The notes under the pieces were generated by a model. It ran no database searches and had not been told where the DNA came from. It saw only the letters and a program-made list of their open reading frames with translations. 64,000 nucleotides of DNA from Nodosilinea sp. WJT8-NPBG4 (lineage in GTDB: Bacteria; Cyanobacteriota; Cyanobacteriia; Phormidesmidales; Phormidesmidaceae): contig JAHHHQ010000048.1 in assembly GCA_019359285.1 (NCBI GenBank), positions 1 through 64,000 on the forward strand. Direction: 5' to 3'. Made by a program: the position numbers and the translations under genes. How positions within the stretch are numbered: the first letter of the stretch is position 1; each line of letters starts with the position of its first letter. Below are positions 9,513 through 18,264 of this stretch, piece after piece.

Positions 9513-10073
9513 CTACTTGAGCTTTTGCTTGATATAGGCCAGCATTTTGCCTAGCTGGCCTTTGAGCTGGGCCACCTCGCCTTGCAGCTGGGTCACCTGG
9601 GCCTGGAGAGCCTGGAATTCGGCGGCACTCACATCGCCACCACCGGACGCCGCATTGCCTGCCGAGGCGGGGGCCGTCATGGGGGTACGACGAGGCTTGC
9701 GGGCCTTAACCATCGACGCTTTGATTGCTTCGATCAGTTCTTTTTGCTCAAAGGGCTTTTGAATAAACTCGAAGTACTCGAAGGGCTCGGTAATCTTTTC
9801 GGTAACTTCTTCTTTGCGGCCCGACATCAGCACCAGGGGAATGTTCTGGAGGTCTGGGTTCGCTTGAATTTCTTGGAAGACTTCCCAGCCGCTCATGCGG
9901 GGCAGCAAGAAGTCGAGCATGATCAGGTTGGGGCGTTGACTACGAATGGCATCCATGCCTTCTACACCATCTTGGGCTTCAATGACTTCAAAATTGCCCT
10001 GGGGAAGCATGTCGCGCACCCGCATGCGAATCACCCGGCTATCATCGATGACCAAAATCCTATGATTTGCCAC
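9513..10073 (-). CDS. Response regulator with C-terminal coiled coil
   Basis: This 186-residue protein has a complete receiver domain: acidic pair Asp10-Asp11, phosphoacceptor Asp54 in IMLDFLLP, Ser84, and Lys106 in FIQKPFEQ. After a Lys/Arg-rich linker and a Gly/Ala/Ser stretch it ends in a heptad-patterned coiled coil (EFQALQAQVTQLQGEVAQLK and on to the C terminus). No DNA-binding or enzyme domain is present, so output is probably by protein contact, perhaps oligomerisation. No histidine kinase is adjacent. It is monocistronic, convergent with the MscS gene. Confidence 0.88.
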   Translation of the reverse strand: MANHRILVIDDSRVIRMRVRDMLPQGNFEVIEAQDGVEGMDAIRSQRPNLIMLDFLLPRMSGWEVFQEIQANPDLQNIPLVLMSGRKEEVTEKITEPFEYFEFIQKPFEQKELIEAIKASMVKARKPRRTPMTAPASAGNAASGGGDVSAAEFQALQAQVTQLQGEVAQLKGQLGKMLAYIKQKLK

Positions 10074-10310
10074 AGTTGATTCCTCTCGCGGTGTCGAAGG
10101 CCATGGTAGGCGGTGCCATTAAGTATAGTTCAGGTTTCCGGAAAGTCTGTGCTGGGGCCGAAGAATATGGCTATAGCTAAATGTGGGTTTCAAATACCCT
10201 GCCACTGCCCCGCCCAATCTAGCCCAGAACTGGCTTTAGTATGCCCCGCTGAGCCTCAAAACTGACAGCGGCAGCCTAGAAATACTGGACTGAATTTAGC
10301 CACCCTCAGC

Positions 10311-12206
10311 CTAGGAAGACTCTGAAGCGAGCAGCAGATGGGCTGCCTGCTTCACCTGGTCAAAGGCGCTAGGGCTGGGCACTAGCGCCGGAAGCCGCAC
10401 CACACACTGATGGGGAAACAGCTCAGCCGGTAAATCGCTGCCAGCCTGGTAGCGGTTGTGGACGATATAGCGCTGGGCAATGCCGCGATCGTCCAGGGTG
10501 TGAGTTAGCCGGCTGGCCTCAGCCAAAATCGCCGACTGGTTTTGCACGACACCAATAAACTCGGTGTGCTGAGGGTCTTTGAGCTTGTCTTGGGCGGCCA
10601 GCACCCGCTGTCGCAGGGTGCGCAGACGGCCCATAAACTCCACCCGGCCCACCACATCCTTGTACTTAATCCAGAGCTTAAAGATCCACCCTAGCCAGTC
10701 GCCCAGGGCGGTGGGCATCTCTAGAAACCGGAGCAGGTGACCGGTGGGGGCGGTGTCGAGCACAATCAGCTGCTGCTCATTGCGCTCCAGCAAATCCATG
10801 ACGGTAATCAGCGAGAGCATTTCGTCAATGCCGGGCAGGGCTTGGGCGACGATCTGCCGCCAGGCGGCGGGGCCGTAGGCCATTTGAATGCCGCTGGCAA
10901 TATCGCCATCGCCCGCCATCATGTCGGCCAGTTCCCACAGATAGTCGGTGCGAAACTGGTCGAGCACCATATCGGCGCTGACCTCCTGGGCCTGGAGGTT
11001 GGGCCGCAGCAGGGTGGGCTCGTGGCTGAGGGGCTGGCCAAAGGCATCGCCCAAGGAGTGGGCCGGGTCAATGGACATGACCCGCAGGTTGGCCTCGGGA
11101 TGGCGCTCGGCCAGCCCCCAGCTCAGCGCCGCCGACACGGTGGTTTTGCCTACGCCACCCTTGCCACCCACCACAATCAGCCGTCGCCCTGCGGTGATTA
11201 AGTCTTCCACGCCCGGGGAAATTGGCTGCGGCCATTGGAGTATGGGGGAGAGTTCTGCGGCAGGACCGGCTAGCGTCTGCGCTGAGGTCAGGGGTTTGAG
11301 TTGGGGCATAAGGGCATCGAGGGCGACGCCGCCCAGGGGCTCCTGGGTTTGGGCTGGCAACCACAGCACTGGCTGCCCCTGGGCGATCGCCTCAAAGTCA
11401 GCCAGCATTTGGCGGTGGGCATCCAGAATATGGCCCGGTTCTTGAAGCACGCGGTTAATCACCAAACCGCCAATGGGGACTCCTAACCGTCCTAGAGCAG
11501 TGATGAAGCGATCGCTCTCGGCCCAGCTCATCGGCTCAGGAATGCCGATCACCCAGCAGGCGGCGCGATCGCGGTCTTGAATCAGCGCCCGGCCCTGCTC
11601 TAAATCGTGGCGCATGTCAGCAATGAACTGGTCGGCGCGATCGGGGGTGTAGCGACCCGCCAGGGTTTCGGTCAGGGTGCGGTGCTTTTGCTGAAACTGC
11701 CCCAGCGCCTCTAGCAAGGTGTCGAGAAAATCCATCAGGGCAAACAGGCTGAGGGTGTGGCCGCTGGGGGCCATGTCGACGACAACGCGATCGGCTTCGC
11801 GATCGCGCAAAATTCGTTGAATTTCTAGCAGGGCCATCAGCTCGTCGAGGCCGGGCCAGCCCATATCCCACACGGGGCTGAGGTCGTCGCCCTCCACAAA
11901 ACTGCCGCGCTCAACCAGTAGCTCCAGCACGGTGCCGTAGTCAGCCCGAAACTGCTCCAGCAGCAGCAGCGCATCCAGGGCGCGCACCTGCACATTCGCC
12001 AAATCGGGCAGGGGGGTGGGTGTGTTGTCGACGGCTAGCTGCAACACATCCCCAAGGGAATGAGCCGGATCGGTGGAGAGCAGCAGCACCGTTTCGTCAG
12101 GGTGCTGTTGAGCCAGCTGCCGCGCAAACCCGCAAGAAAGAGTGGTTTTGCCCACGCCGCCCTTGCCGCTAACCATAAACAATTGATGGGGCGATGATGT
12201 CAGCAT
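10311..12206 (-). CDS. Two-domain ArsA/Get3 (TRC40) family ATPase
   Basis: This 631-residue protein is a tandem fusion of two ArsA-type ATPase halves. Each half has a deviant Walker A loop: SGKGGVGKTT at residues 13-22 and GGKGGVGKTT near residue 348. Each also has the family's Switch II (SIDPAHSLGDAF in the second, STDPAHSLGDVL in the first) and a D-x-APTGH/APSGH motif (VVDMAPSGHTLSLF and VLDTAPTGHLLRFL). The family includes arsenite pump ATPases and tail-anchored protein targeting factors. No arsenic gene (arsB, arsC, arsR) is nearby and I see no Cys-rich arsenite site, so detoxification is doubtful. A role in membrane-protein targeting or another energised process is more likely, by inference. 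It is a single gene, about 240 bp downstream of no obvious partner. Confidence 0.9.
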   Translation of the reverse strand: MLTSSPHQLFMVSGKGGVGKTTLSCGFARQLAQQHPDETVLLLSTDPAHSLGDVLQLAVDNTPTPLPDLANVQVRALDALLLLEQFRADYGTVLELLVERGSFVEGDDLSPVWDMGWPGLDELMALLEIQRILRDREADRVVVDMAPSGHTLSLFALMDFLDTLLEALGQFQQKHRTLTETLAGRYTPDRADQFIADMRHDLEQGRALIQDRDRAACWVIGIPEPMSWAESDRFITALGRLGVPIGGLVINRVLQEPGHILDAHRQMLADFEAIAQGQPVLWLPAQTQEPLGGVALDALMPQLKPLTSAQTLAGPAAELSPILQWPQPISPGVEDLITAGRRLIVVGGKGGVGKTTVSAALSWGLAERHPEANLRVMSIDPAHSLGDAFGQPLSHEPTLLRPNLQAQEVSADMVLDQFRTDYLWELADMMAGDGDIASGIQMAYGPAAWRQIVAQALPGIDEMLSLITVMDLLERNEQQLIVLDTAPTGHLLRFLEMPTALGDWLGWIFKLWIKYKDVVGRVEFMGRLRTLRQRVLAAQDKLKDPQHTEFIGVVQNQSAILAEASRLTHTLDDRGIAQRYIVHNRYQAGSDLPAELFPHQCVVRLPALVPSPSAFDQVKQAAHLLLASESS

Positions 12207-12400
12207 TAGCCAACCTTACAGAGTGCTGAGCCTAGGGTGCCCAGCGCGATCCGCTAACGCTGGCCGCAGCACGAAACTTAAGGCCATAGCTTGGGACGAA
12301 CACACCTGTCAGGTGCAGACAATCATTTGCCCCTGCTGTGATGACCGCGCAAAGTGAGGTTTTCTCGGCTCGAAGTTCCCCCCTTTACCCATTCCCCTAT

Positions 12401-12991
12401 CTATCGCACTGGGTTCTCAGGGCCGCGTCCGCGATAGGTATCGATAAAGGTGGCGGCGGCTTCTGGCTCAAATTTGGGCAAAATCAGCTTCTTTGTCCAG
12501 GCGGTGAGCACGATTTCCTCACCTAGGCCTGCCTTGGGCACTACCACCAGCCCATCCCAAAGCCCTGGAAATTCGCTGGCCCAGGCCGTGAGCGTGTCCA
12601 TCGCGGCCTGGCCAGGCTGGTCAACATAGATCACGATGTTGCCGTGCTCGATGGAATGCACCAGCTGCTCTAGCCGTTGTTCCTGGGTATACACTCCGGG
12701 CAGCACGGGATTGGGGTCGTGGGGGCCAGAGGTAGGAAAGTCGCTATCGTAGTTGACTGCCTGACCAGGGCTAACGTGGGCCTGCCCTTGATCGGGGAAG
12801 GTTTCAATCGCCGCCATCGCCGCTTCACCAACGCTGGTGTTGGGTTCAAAAGCTACTGTCTGTGGGCGGTTGCGGTACCACAGTCCGCCCAGCAGGGCGA
12901 CCATGAGCGCTGCTATCCCCAAAGGTCCGAGAATCAACGACAGCGTTTTAGAAGAGGTACGGCGGCGCTTAGATCGTGCAGTCCGAGTCAT
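12401..12991 (-). CDS. DUF3105 membrane protein
   Basis: This 196-residue protein has a basic N terminus (RSKRRRTSSK), one membrane segment (LILGPLGIAALMVALLGGLWY) and an extracytoplasmic DUF3105 domain. The domain signature is seen in order: YDSDFPTSGPHDPNPVLPGVY, then LVHSIEHGNIVIYV, with conserved His in both. The start at 12991 is chosen over the upstream codon at 13045 because AAAGGA stands 5 bp before it. The family is widespread in bacteria and uncharacterised; the conserved His hint at metal or ligand binding, which is inference. The gene is divergent from the MerR gene with about 210 bp between them. Confidence 0.82.
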   Translation of the reverse strand: MTRTARSKRRRTSSKTLSLILGPLGIAALMVALLGGLWYRNRPQTVAFEPNTSVGEAAMAAIETFPDQGQAHVSPGQAVNYDSDFPTSGPHDPNPVLPGVYTQEQRLEQLVHSIEHGNIVIYVDQPGQAAMDTLTAWASEFPGLWDGLVVVPKAGLGEEIVLTAWTKKLILPKFEPEAAATFIDTYRGRGPENPVR

Positions 12992-13142
12992 ATTCCTTTG
13001 CAAAACTATCAACATAGGTCTTGTTGACCAGTGTAGCGGCGGCAAGCTGTGGGTGGGCTAGAGACGATGGCTAGGCTGCCCGTGCCATCGATAGCCGTTC
13101 TCGCCGGAGGAAAGTGGATTGGCAAGGGAATGAGGGGAAGAC

Positions 13143-13174
13143 TTGACCCTCTAGGGAGCTATAGAGTTTAGGAT
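13143..13174 (+). promoter_or_regulatory. MerR-type promoter and operator
   Basis: TTGACC at 13143-13148 is followed by an overlong 19-20 bp spacer and a TAGGAT box at 13169-13174. The spacer is the dyad CTCTA (13149-13153) to TAGAG (13162-13166). A long spacer filled by a dyad is the hallmark of promoters that MerR family activators untwist. It lies 27 bp before the MerR gene, so autoregulation is likely. Confidence 0.7.
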
Positions 13175-13200
13175 AGGGATGTCGATATCGAAGGCTCACT

Positions 13201-13623
13201 ATGACTGTGGCAACCCGGCTAAAAATTGGCGATGTTGCTAAACAAACTGGTATTGCGGTGGGGGCACTACGCTATTACGAGAGTCTAGGCCTGCTGCACT
13301 CGGAGCGCGGCGACAACGGCTATCGCTACTATTCGCCCACAGCGGTACATCAAGTGCAGTTCATTAAAAAGGCTCAAGCGTTGGGCTTTTCTTTAGAAGA
13401 TGTGGGAGATGTGCTCAACGTGCACCAGCGGGGGGATGTGCCCTGTGGGTTTGTGCGATCGCTGCTGCAAGACAAGATTCAGCAGCTAGAAGACCAAATT
13501 CAGCAGATGACGGCGTTTAAGGCAGATTTAGAGGACTATCGCGATCGCTGGGCCGAGTCACAGCCCCACCCGCAACCAGGAGATATTTGCCCGCTGATTG
13601 AAACCGTGCCGCTAACGGTTTAA
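13201..13623 (+). CDS. MerR family transcriptional regulator, probably metal-responsive
   Basis: This 140-residue protein has the winged helix-turn-helix of MerR proteins at residues 7-75 (IGDVAKQTGIAVGALRYYESLGLL, then NGYRYYSP). A long dimerisation helix follows (about residues 84-118). Cys82, at the start of the helix, and Cys130, in the C-terminal loop (DICPLIE), sit where MerR, ZntR and CueR place metal-binding cysteines, so a soft metal ion is the likely signal. It is driven by a MerR-type promoter just upstream. No metal efflux ATPase or chaperone is adjacent, so its target may be itself or a distant gene. The next gene, mnmA, begins about 135 bp later and probably has its own signals. 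Confidence 0.9.
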   Translation: MTVATRLKIGDVAKQTGIAVGALRYYESLGLLHSERGDNGYRYYSPTAVHQVQFIKKAQALGFSLEDVGDVLNVHQRGDVPCGFVRSLLQDKIQQLEDQIQQMTAFKADLEDYRDRWAESQPHPQPGDICPLIETVPLTV

Positions 13624-13689
13624 CCCCAGCTACGCCAACCTCTCCGTAGGGCTAAAGGCCGTAAGCTAGAATGGGAAGCTAGTTTGATT

Positions 13690-13709
13690 TTTCACCCTAT
13701 AAGGTGAAA
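13690..13709 (+). promoter_or_regulatory. Inverted repeat before mnmA
   Basis: TTTCACC at 13690-13696 pairs with GGTGAAA at 13703-13709 across CTATAA. The CTATAA loop could serve as a -10 box for mnmA (start 13758), or the hairpin may end the MerR transcript. No T-run follows, so neither reading is firm. Confidence 0.35.
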
Positions 13710-13757
13710 TTTCCACACGTAAACTCTCATCAGCGGTTTAGGCGCAGCATTTTAGCC

Positions 13758-14873
13758 ATGGAAAGGATTGTAGTCGGGCTCTCCGGCGGCGTAGATAGCT
13801 CTGTAGCGGCGGCAACCTTGCACCAGCAGGGGTACGACGTGGTGGGCCTCACCCTGTGGCTGATGAAGGGCAAAGGCCAGTGCTGCTCTGAGGGCATGGT
13901 CGATGCGGCCAAACTCTGTGAAGACCTCGGCATTGAGTACCACGTGGTGGACAGCCGCGAGGTGTTTGAGCGCGAAATTATTAACTACTTAGTCGAAGGC
14001 TACGGCAGCGGCATTACGCCCCTGCCCTGCTCGCAGTGCAACCGGGCGGTCAAGTTTGGGCCGATGTTGCAGTATGCCAAAGATGAGCTGGGGTGCGATC
14101 GCATCGCCACTGGCCACTACGCTCGCATTACTCAAAATGCTGAGACGGGCCGCTACGAGTTGCGCCGCGCCGTTGACCCGGCCAAGGATCAGTCCTATTT
14201 TCTCTACGACCTCACCCAAGATTTGCTGGCCGCCTGCGATTTTCCCCTTGGCCACCAGACCAAGACCGAAACCCGCCGCATGGCCACTGAGCTGGGCCTG
14301 CACACCGCCGCTAAGCCCGACAGTCAAGACCTCTGCTTGATCGAGCACCACGGCTCGATGCAGACCTTTTTGGACAAATACCTGGCCCCCAAGCCCGGCG
14401 ATATTGTTGATACCGAAGGCCGCATTCTCGGCCAGCACACGGGCATTCACCACTACACCATTGGCCAGCGCAAGGGCCTGGGCATTGCAGCTGCCAACCC
14501 ACTCTATGTGGTGGGTTTTGACATGGGCAAAAACCACGTCATTGTGGCCGATCGCAGCGATGCCCACCTGCCCGACTGCACCGTGCAGCGGGTGAACTGG
14601 GTGTCGATCGCCGCCCCCCAAGAACCGATGAAGGTGTCGGTACAGATTCGCTACCGCAGTGAGGCGGTGGGGGCGACACTAGTTCCCCTACCGGCTGGGG
14701 ATGGCACGGGCGATCGGGTGCGCATTGTGTTTGACGAGCCTCAGTTTGGCGTTACCCCCGGCCAGGCGGCGGTGTGGTATGACGGCGATCGGGTCCTCGG
14801 CGGCGGCTTAATTGAGGCCGCTGTCCCTGAGCTATCTGCTCCCGTGGCCGAAGCTGGAGCCCTTAGCCATTAA
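13758..14873 (+). CDS. mnmA: tRNA-specific 2-thiouridylase MnmA
   Basis: MnmA thiolates the wobble uridine of tRNA-Lys, -Glu and -Gln, taking sulfur from a persulfide relay. This 371-residue protein has the ATP-pyrophosphatase loop SGGVDSS at residues 9-15. The two catalytic cysteines are in [12 protein letters not shown] and [13 protein letters not shown], and the tRNA-binding [11 protein letters not shown] follows. The ATG at 13758 is used because homologues begin a few residues before the loop; the open frame extends 54 bp further to a GTG. The length is normal for the family. It lies 8 bp before the DUF433 gene, so the toxin-antitoxin-like pair could share its transcript. Confidence 0.96.
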   Translation: MERIVVGLSGGVDSSVAAATLHQQGYDVVGLTLWLMKGKGQCCSEGMVDAAKLCEDLGIEYHVVDSREVFEREIINYLVEGYGSGITPLPCSQCNRAVKFGPMLQYAKDELGCDRIATGHYARITQNAETGRYELRRAVDPAKDQSYFLYDLTQDLLAACDFPLGHQTKTETRRMATELGLHTAAKPDSQDLCLIEHHGSMQTFLDKYLAPKPGDIVDTEGRILGQHTGIHHYTIGQRKGLGIAAANPLYVVGFDMGKNHVIVADRSDAHLPDCTVQRVNWVSIAAPQEPMKVSVQIRYRSEAVGATLVPLPAGDGTGDRVRIVFDEPQFGVTPGQAAVWYDGDRVLGGGLIEAAVPELSAPVAEAGALSH

Positions 14874-14881
14874 GCGCGCTT

Positions 14882-15229
14882 ATGACTTCTCAATCGTTGA
14901 AGACTCAGCTTCAAACCCTCACCGCCGCAGAAAAGGGTGACGCCTTGCAGATTCTGACTGAAACCCTGAGTCGGCCTTCTTTGGGCATTACCAAAATTCC
15001 TGAGGTAATGGGTGGTGATGCTTGCGTTGCCAAGACTCGCTTACCCGTTTGGCTATTCATTAGCCTGCGACAGCAGGGCGCTACGGACGCAGAACTGCTG
15101 GAGTCTTACTCTCACCTAACAGCCGCAGATTTAGTCAATGTTTGGGCCTACGCCGATGCCCACCCTCAGGAAATCGCGATCGCCCTGCAAGAACAGGAAA
15201 ACGCTGCGGACGGTGCCTCTGAACGTTAG
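14882..15229 (+). CDS. DUF433 domain protein, putative antitoxin
   Basis: This 115-residue protein matches the DUF433 family, a small helix-turn-helix-like fold often encoded just before a DUF5615 PIN-like gene. The family pattern is seen in VMGGDACVAKTRLPVWLFISLRQQGATDAELLESYSHLTAADLVNVWAYADAHPQEI. It probably binds DNA and neutralises the protein encoded 2 bp downstream; this is inferred from the gene pairing. It starts 8 bp after mnmA. Confidence 0.82.
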   Translation: MTSQSLKTQLQTLTAAEKGDALQILTETLSRPSLGITKIPEVMGGDACVAKTRLPVWLFISLRQQGATDAELLESYSHLTAADLVNVWAYADAHPQEIAIALQEQENAADGASER

Positions 15230-15231
15230 TC

Positions 15232-15564
15232 ATGGCGAAGCTATACGCTGATGAGCAGTTTCCTCGTCCTGTTGTAGAAGCGCAGCGCAGATTTGGCCAT
15301 AATGTCACGACCGTTCAAGAAGCCGGGCAAGCAGGAGCGGCTGATCCTGATGTTCTGACCTTTGCGATCGCCAATCAGCTCACTGTCTTAACGCAAAATC
15401 GCCGTGATTTCATCAAGCTACACCAGGTGAATCCTAACCATGATGGAATCATTGTTTGCTCTGAAAATCGAGACTTCCTCGAACTAGCCCAGCAGATTAA
15501 TGAGGCTGTCTGCCACGAGGTGACTCTTCAAGGTAAGCTGCTGCGAGTTAGTCGTCCTGGATAG
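15232..15564 (+). CDS. DUF5615 PIN-like protein, putative toxin
   Basis: This 110-residue protein belongs to the DUF5615/Mut7-C class of PIN-like folds, which are predicted nucleases. The first acidic motif is YADEQFP (Asp6, Glu7), the GHNVTTVQEAGQAGAADPDVL region is typical, and the last motif is LTQNRRDF. In many relatives the last motif reads LTxDxDF, so one acidic residue appears replaced by Asn; this variant may be common in cyanobacteria, so loss of activity should not be assumed. It is 2 bp after the DUF433 gene and surely cotranscribed with it. Confidence 0.82.
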   Translation: MAKLYADEQFPRPVVEAQRRFGHNVTTVQEAGQAGAADPDVLTFAIANQLTVLTQNRRDFIKLHQVNPNHDGIIVCSENRDFLELAQQINEAVCHEVTLQGKLLRVSRPG

Positions 15565-15617
15565 CTGTTTCAGGTGCATAGCGTTGTTACAAAGCCGCTC
15601 AAATCAGGTACTGCCCC

Positions 15618-15905
15618 ATGACTGATATCACCAAAGACCAGCAACATCCCCAGTACAAAACCGATCGCCAGGTAGTGAACCAGCTTTTGGCCGGAGAAGC
15701 CAACGACTACAACCTAGTCGAACTGGCCCGGCTGATGACTCGCTACGAGGGGTTCCCTGGGGCCCGCGACATTCAGACCGACCTTAAGAAAGCTCTTACC
15801 CGTTGGCAGCTCACCGAGGCCGATCTATTTGAGAAAACCCGCGCCATCCATCAGCAGGGCGAGGTTTACAAAGGGCTAGGCCGCGGCCGCGAAGACTGGA
15901 GCTAG
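15618..15905 (+). CDS. DUF3288 family protein
   Basis: This 95-residue soluble protein has the pattern of the cyanobacterial DUF3288 family: KDQQHPQYKTDRQVVNQLL at the N terminus, then NLVELARLMTRYEGFPGARDI and a C-terminal helical stretch ending GRGREDWS. Its function is unknown. It has no signal peptide or membrane segment and starts 53 bp after the DUF5615 gene. Confidence 0.83.
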   Translation: MTDITKDQQHPQYKTDRQVVNQLLAGEANDYNLVELARLMTRYEGFPGARDIQTDLKKALTRWQLTEADLFEKTRAIHQQGEVYKGLGRGREDWS

Positions 15906-15973
15906 CAGTCAGTTATGAGGCATCTTTGCCCTTCTCAGAGCCGTGGCACAATTAGGGAAAGCGGAGCAAACCT

Positions 15974-16549
15974 ATGACCCCCTCCACCGTAACAGCCCTA
16001 CTCAGTTTTGAAGACTATGTTGCCTACGATGACGGCACCGAAAATCGCTACGAACTAGTGGATGGAGGACTGGTCGAAATGTCGCCGCCAATAATGGAGC
16101 ATTTTTTAATTGCTAAGTTTTTAGAACAAGCACTAGATATTGAAATTAAACGGCTTCAGCGTCCCTGGCTATGTTTTCGTGAGTCAGGCGTTAGAACTGG
16201 CTTGCGAAAGTCGAGGATCACGGACGTGTCGGTGGTCACACTCGATCAGGCACAAGAGCTTAAAGGCAGATCGGTCGTTTTTGCGACATCTCCATTGCTA
16301 GCGGTAGAAGTTGTCAGCCCCGATTCCATTACCCGTGACTATCGCTATAAGCGAACAGAATACGCTGCCCTAGAAATTCCCGAATACTGGATTGTCGATC
16401 CGTTAGAGTCTAAGGTGACGGTGCTGACCTTCAACGAAGGTCTCTACGACGAAACCGTATTTCTAGGCGATCAGCCCCTGGTGTCGCTGACATTCCCTGA
16501 ACTGTCGCTTACCGTGGAGCAGATTTTGGCGGCGGGCAATCTGGCTTAG
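15974..16549 (+). CDS. Uma2 family (DUF820) restriction-endonuclease-like protein
   Basis: This 191-residue protein has the Uma2/DUF820 fold, a PD-(D/E)xK type nuclease core found in many copies in cyanobacterial genomes. The active-site pattern can be followed: YELVDGGLVEMSPP, then SRITDVSVVT (Asp), LLAVEVVSPDS (Glu) and YRYKRTEYAALEIPEYWIVD (Lys). Function of the family is not established. It lies just before ggt on the same strand, with a 26 bp gap, but no functional tie is evident. Confidence 0.88.
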   Translation: MTPSTVTALLSFEDYVAYDDGTENRYELVDGGLVEMSPPIMEHFLIAKFLEQALDIEIKRLQRPWLCFRESGVRTGLRKSRITDVSVVTLDQAQELKGRSVVFATSPLLAVEVVSPDSITRDYRYKRTEYAALEIPEYWIVDPLESKVTVLTFNEGLYDETVFLGDQPLVSLTFPELSLTVEQILAAGNLA

Positions 16550-16575
16550 GGGTGCGAGGGATATACTACTCAGCT

Positions 16576-18156
16576 ATGAGTATTCCTAAAGCCAATCGGG
16601 GCGCAGTGGCAGCGGGCCACGCCCTTACCGCCGAAGCTGGAGCCGAGATGCTACGCCAGGGCGGCAATGCCTTTGACGCAGCGATCGCCGCTGCCTTCAC
16701 CTCTTGTGTAGTGGAATCAGCGTTGACCACCCTGGCGGGAGGGGGCTTTTTGCTGGCTCATACGGCAGCGGGCAAAAACCGGCTGTTCGACTTTTTTTGC
16801 CAGACACCCCGGTCGAAGGATATTGAGCGATCGCCCGATTTCTATCCCATCCACGCCAACTTTGGCGACACCATCCAGGAGTTTCACATTGGACTAGGGT
16901 CAATGGCGGTGCCGGGGTCGATCGCCGGGCTGCTCCACGTCCACCAAAAGCTGGGACGACTGCCGCTTAAGCAGATCGTAGCCCCTGCCCAACATTGGGC
17001 TACCCAGGGTACTCAGGTAGAGCCGTTTCGCGCGGGCTGCTTTCAAATTTTGGCTCCTATTCTTACGGCAACCGCCGAGGCCAGGGCGATCTATGCGCCG
17101 GGTGGCACGTTGCTGACGACGGGCGATCGCTTTTACCTGCCCGACTTTGCCTCATTTTTAGACGAACTGGTGCAGCAGGGAGCCGGTTTGTTTTACGAGG
17201 GAGATCTGGCTCGGGCGATCGTCCAAGACTGCCAGGCCCACGGCGGCTACCTCAGCCTAGAGGATCTGCAAACCTATCAGGTCATCGAGCGCGAACCGCT
17301 GGCAGTGCCCTACGACAGCGCTACCTTGCTCACCAACCCGCCCCCCAGTTCTGGCGGCACGCTGATTGGGTTTGCCCTACACCTATTAGCCAAGGCTTCC
17401 CCTGCCCTCACCGCCCACGGCAGCCCGCGCCACGTAGCCATTCTGCGGGAGGTGATGGGCCTCACCAACCTGGCTCGCCAGAAGGGCTACGACGATCACC
17501 TCTACCGTAGCGAGATCGCCCAGGAATTCCTAGGTGTGCCCCACCTAACCCCCTACCTGGAGCAGTTTCAGGCAGTTCTCAGCCGGGGGGGCAGTAAGTG
17601 GGGCAGCACCACCCACATCAGCGCGGTCGATGGCGAGGGCAACGCTGCCAGCCTCACTACCTCAAACGGTGAGGGGGCTGCCTACGTGATCCCCGGCACC
17701 GGCATCATGATGAACAACATGCTGGGCGAAGAAGACCTCAACCCCCAGGGCTTTCACCAATGGCCGACGAACCAGCGGATGTCGTCGATGATGGCCCCCA
17801 CGGTAGTACTGAAAGACGGCAAGCCCTGCCTGGTGTTGGGGTCGGGTGGGTCTAACCGCATTCGCACCGCGATTTTGCAGGTGGTGTCGAACGTACTCGA
17901 CTTTGGCATGGATATCGAAGCCGCCGTCAGTGCGCCCCGCCTTCACTGGGAACGGGGGGCGCTGCATCTGGAACCCGGTTATGAGCAAGCGGCGATCGCT
18001 GCCCAGGGCATTACCGGTGATGACGTTTGCACCTGGTGGCAGGCTCCCAGCATGTTTTTTGGCGGCGTCCACGCAGTAGCGGTTGACCCCGACGGCACTC
18101 TTTCAGGGATAGGCGACGGTCGTCGGGGGGGAGCCTGGGTCGTGGTCGATGGTTAG
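16576..18156 (+). CDS. ggt: Gamma-glutamyltransferase
   Basis: This 526-residue N-terminal nucleophile hydrolase cleaves the gamma-glutamyl bond of glutathione and related compounds. The large subunit begins with GAVAAGHALTAEAGAEMLRQGGNAFDAAIAAAF. The autocatalytic cleavage site is at Thr345 (WGSTTHIS), which becomes the nucleophile of the small subunit. The glycine-rich oxyanion segment LVLGSGGSNRIRTAI follows. I see no signal peptide at the N terminus, so it may act inside the cell, unlike the periplasmic Escherichia coli enzyme. The ATG at 16576 is preferred to the GTG at 16552 by analogy with homologues. Confidence 0.93.
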   Translation: MSIPKANRGAVAAGHALTAEAGAEMLRQGGNAFDAAIAAAFTSCVVESALTTLAGGGFLLAHTAAGKNRLFDFFCQTPRSKDIERSPDFYPIHANFGDTIQEFHIGLGSMAVPGSIAGLLHVHQKLGRLPLKQIVAPAQHWATQGTQVEPFRAGCFQILAPILTATAEARAIYAPGGTLLTTGDRFYLPDFASFLDELVQQGAGLFYEGDLARAIVQDCQAHGGYLSLEDLQTYQVIEREPLAVPYDSATLLTNPPPSSGGTLIGFALHLLAKASPALTAHGSPRHVAILREVMGLTNLARQKGYDDHLYRSEIAQEFLGVPHLTPYLEQFQAVLSRGGSKWGSTTHISAVDGEGNAASLTTSNGEGAAYVIPGTGIMMNNMLGEEDLNPQGFHQWPTNQRMSSMMAPTVVLKDGKPCLVLGSGGSNRIRTAILQVVSNVLDFGMDIEAAVSAPRLHWERGALHLEPGYEQAAIAAQGITGDDVCTWWQAPSMFFGGVHAVAVDPDGTLSGIGDGRRGGAWVVVDG

Positions 18157-18227
18157 GAATTCACCCGCCTTAATCCAGATGCGCCATCTGATCGTTGTAG
18201 CCCCATTCCAGCAAAGAGTGAGGTTGT

Positions 18228-18256
18228 TTGACACAATACCAATAACCCCATAACAA
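18228..18256 (+). promoter_or_regulatory. Possible promoter of the FTR1 gene
   Basis: TTGACA at 18228-18233 matches the -35 consensus exactly. The best -10 partners are weak: TAACAA after 17 bp, or CATAAC after 15 bp. The start codon is at 18265, which would leave an almost leaderless message. Confidence 0.35.
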
Positions 18257-18264
18257 ACCCCCGC

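Noticed and set aside
10311-12206. Arsenite pump ATPase function
   Set aside because: No arsenic resistance genes are near and no arsenite-binding Cys set is evident, so only the broader family name is given.
13989-14621. 210-codon open frame on the minus strand
   Set aside because: It is antisense to mnmA, whose motifs and codon pattern are clear, and its translation has no recognisable domain.
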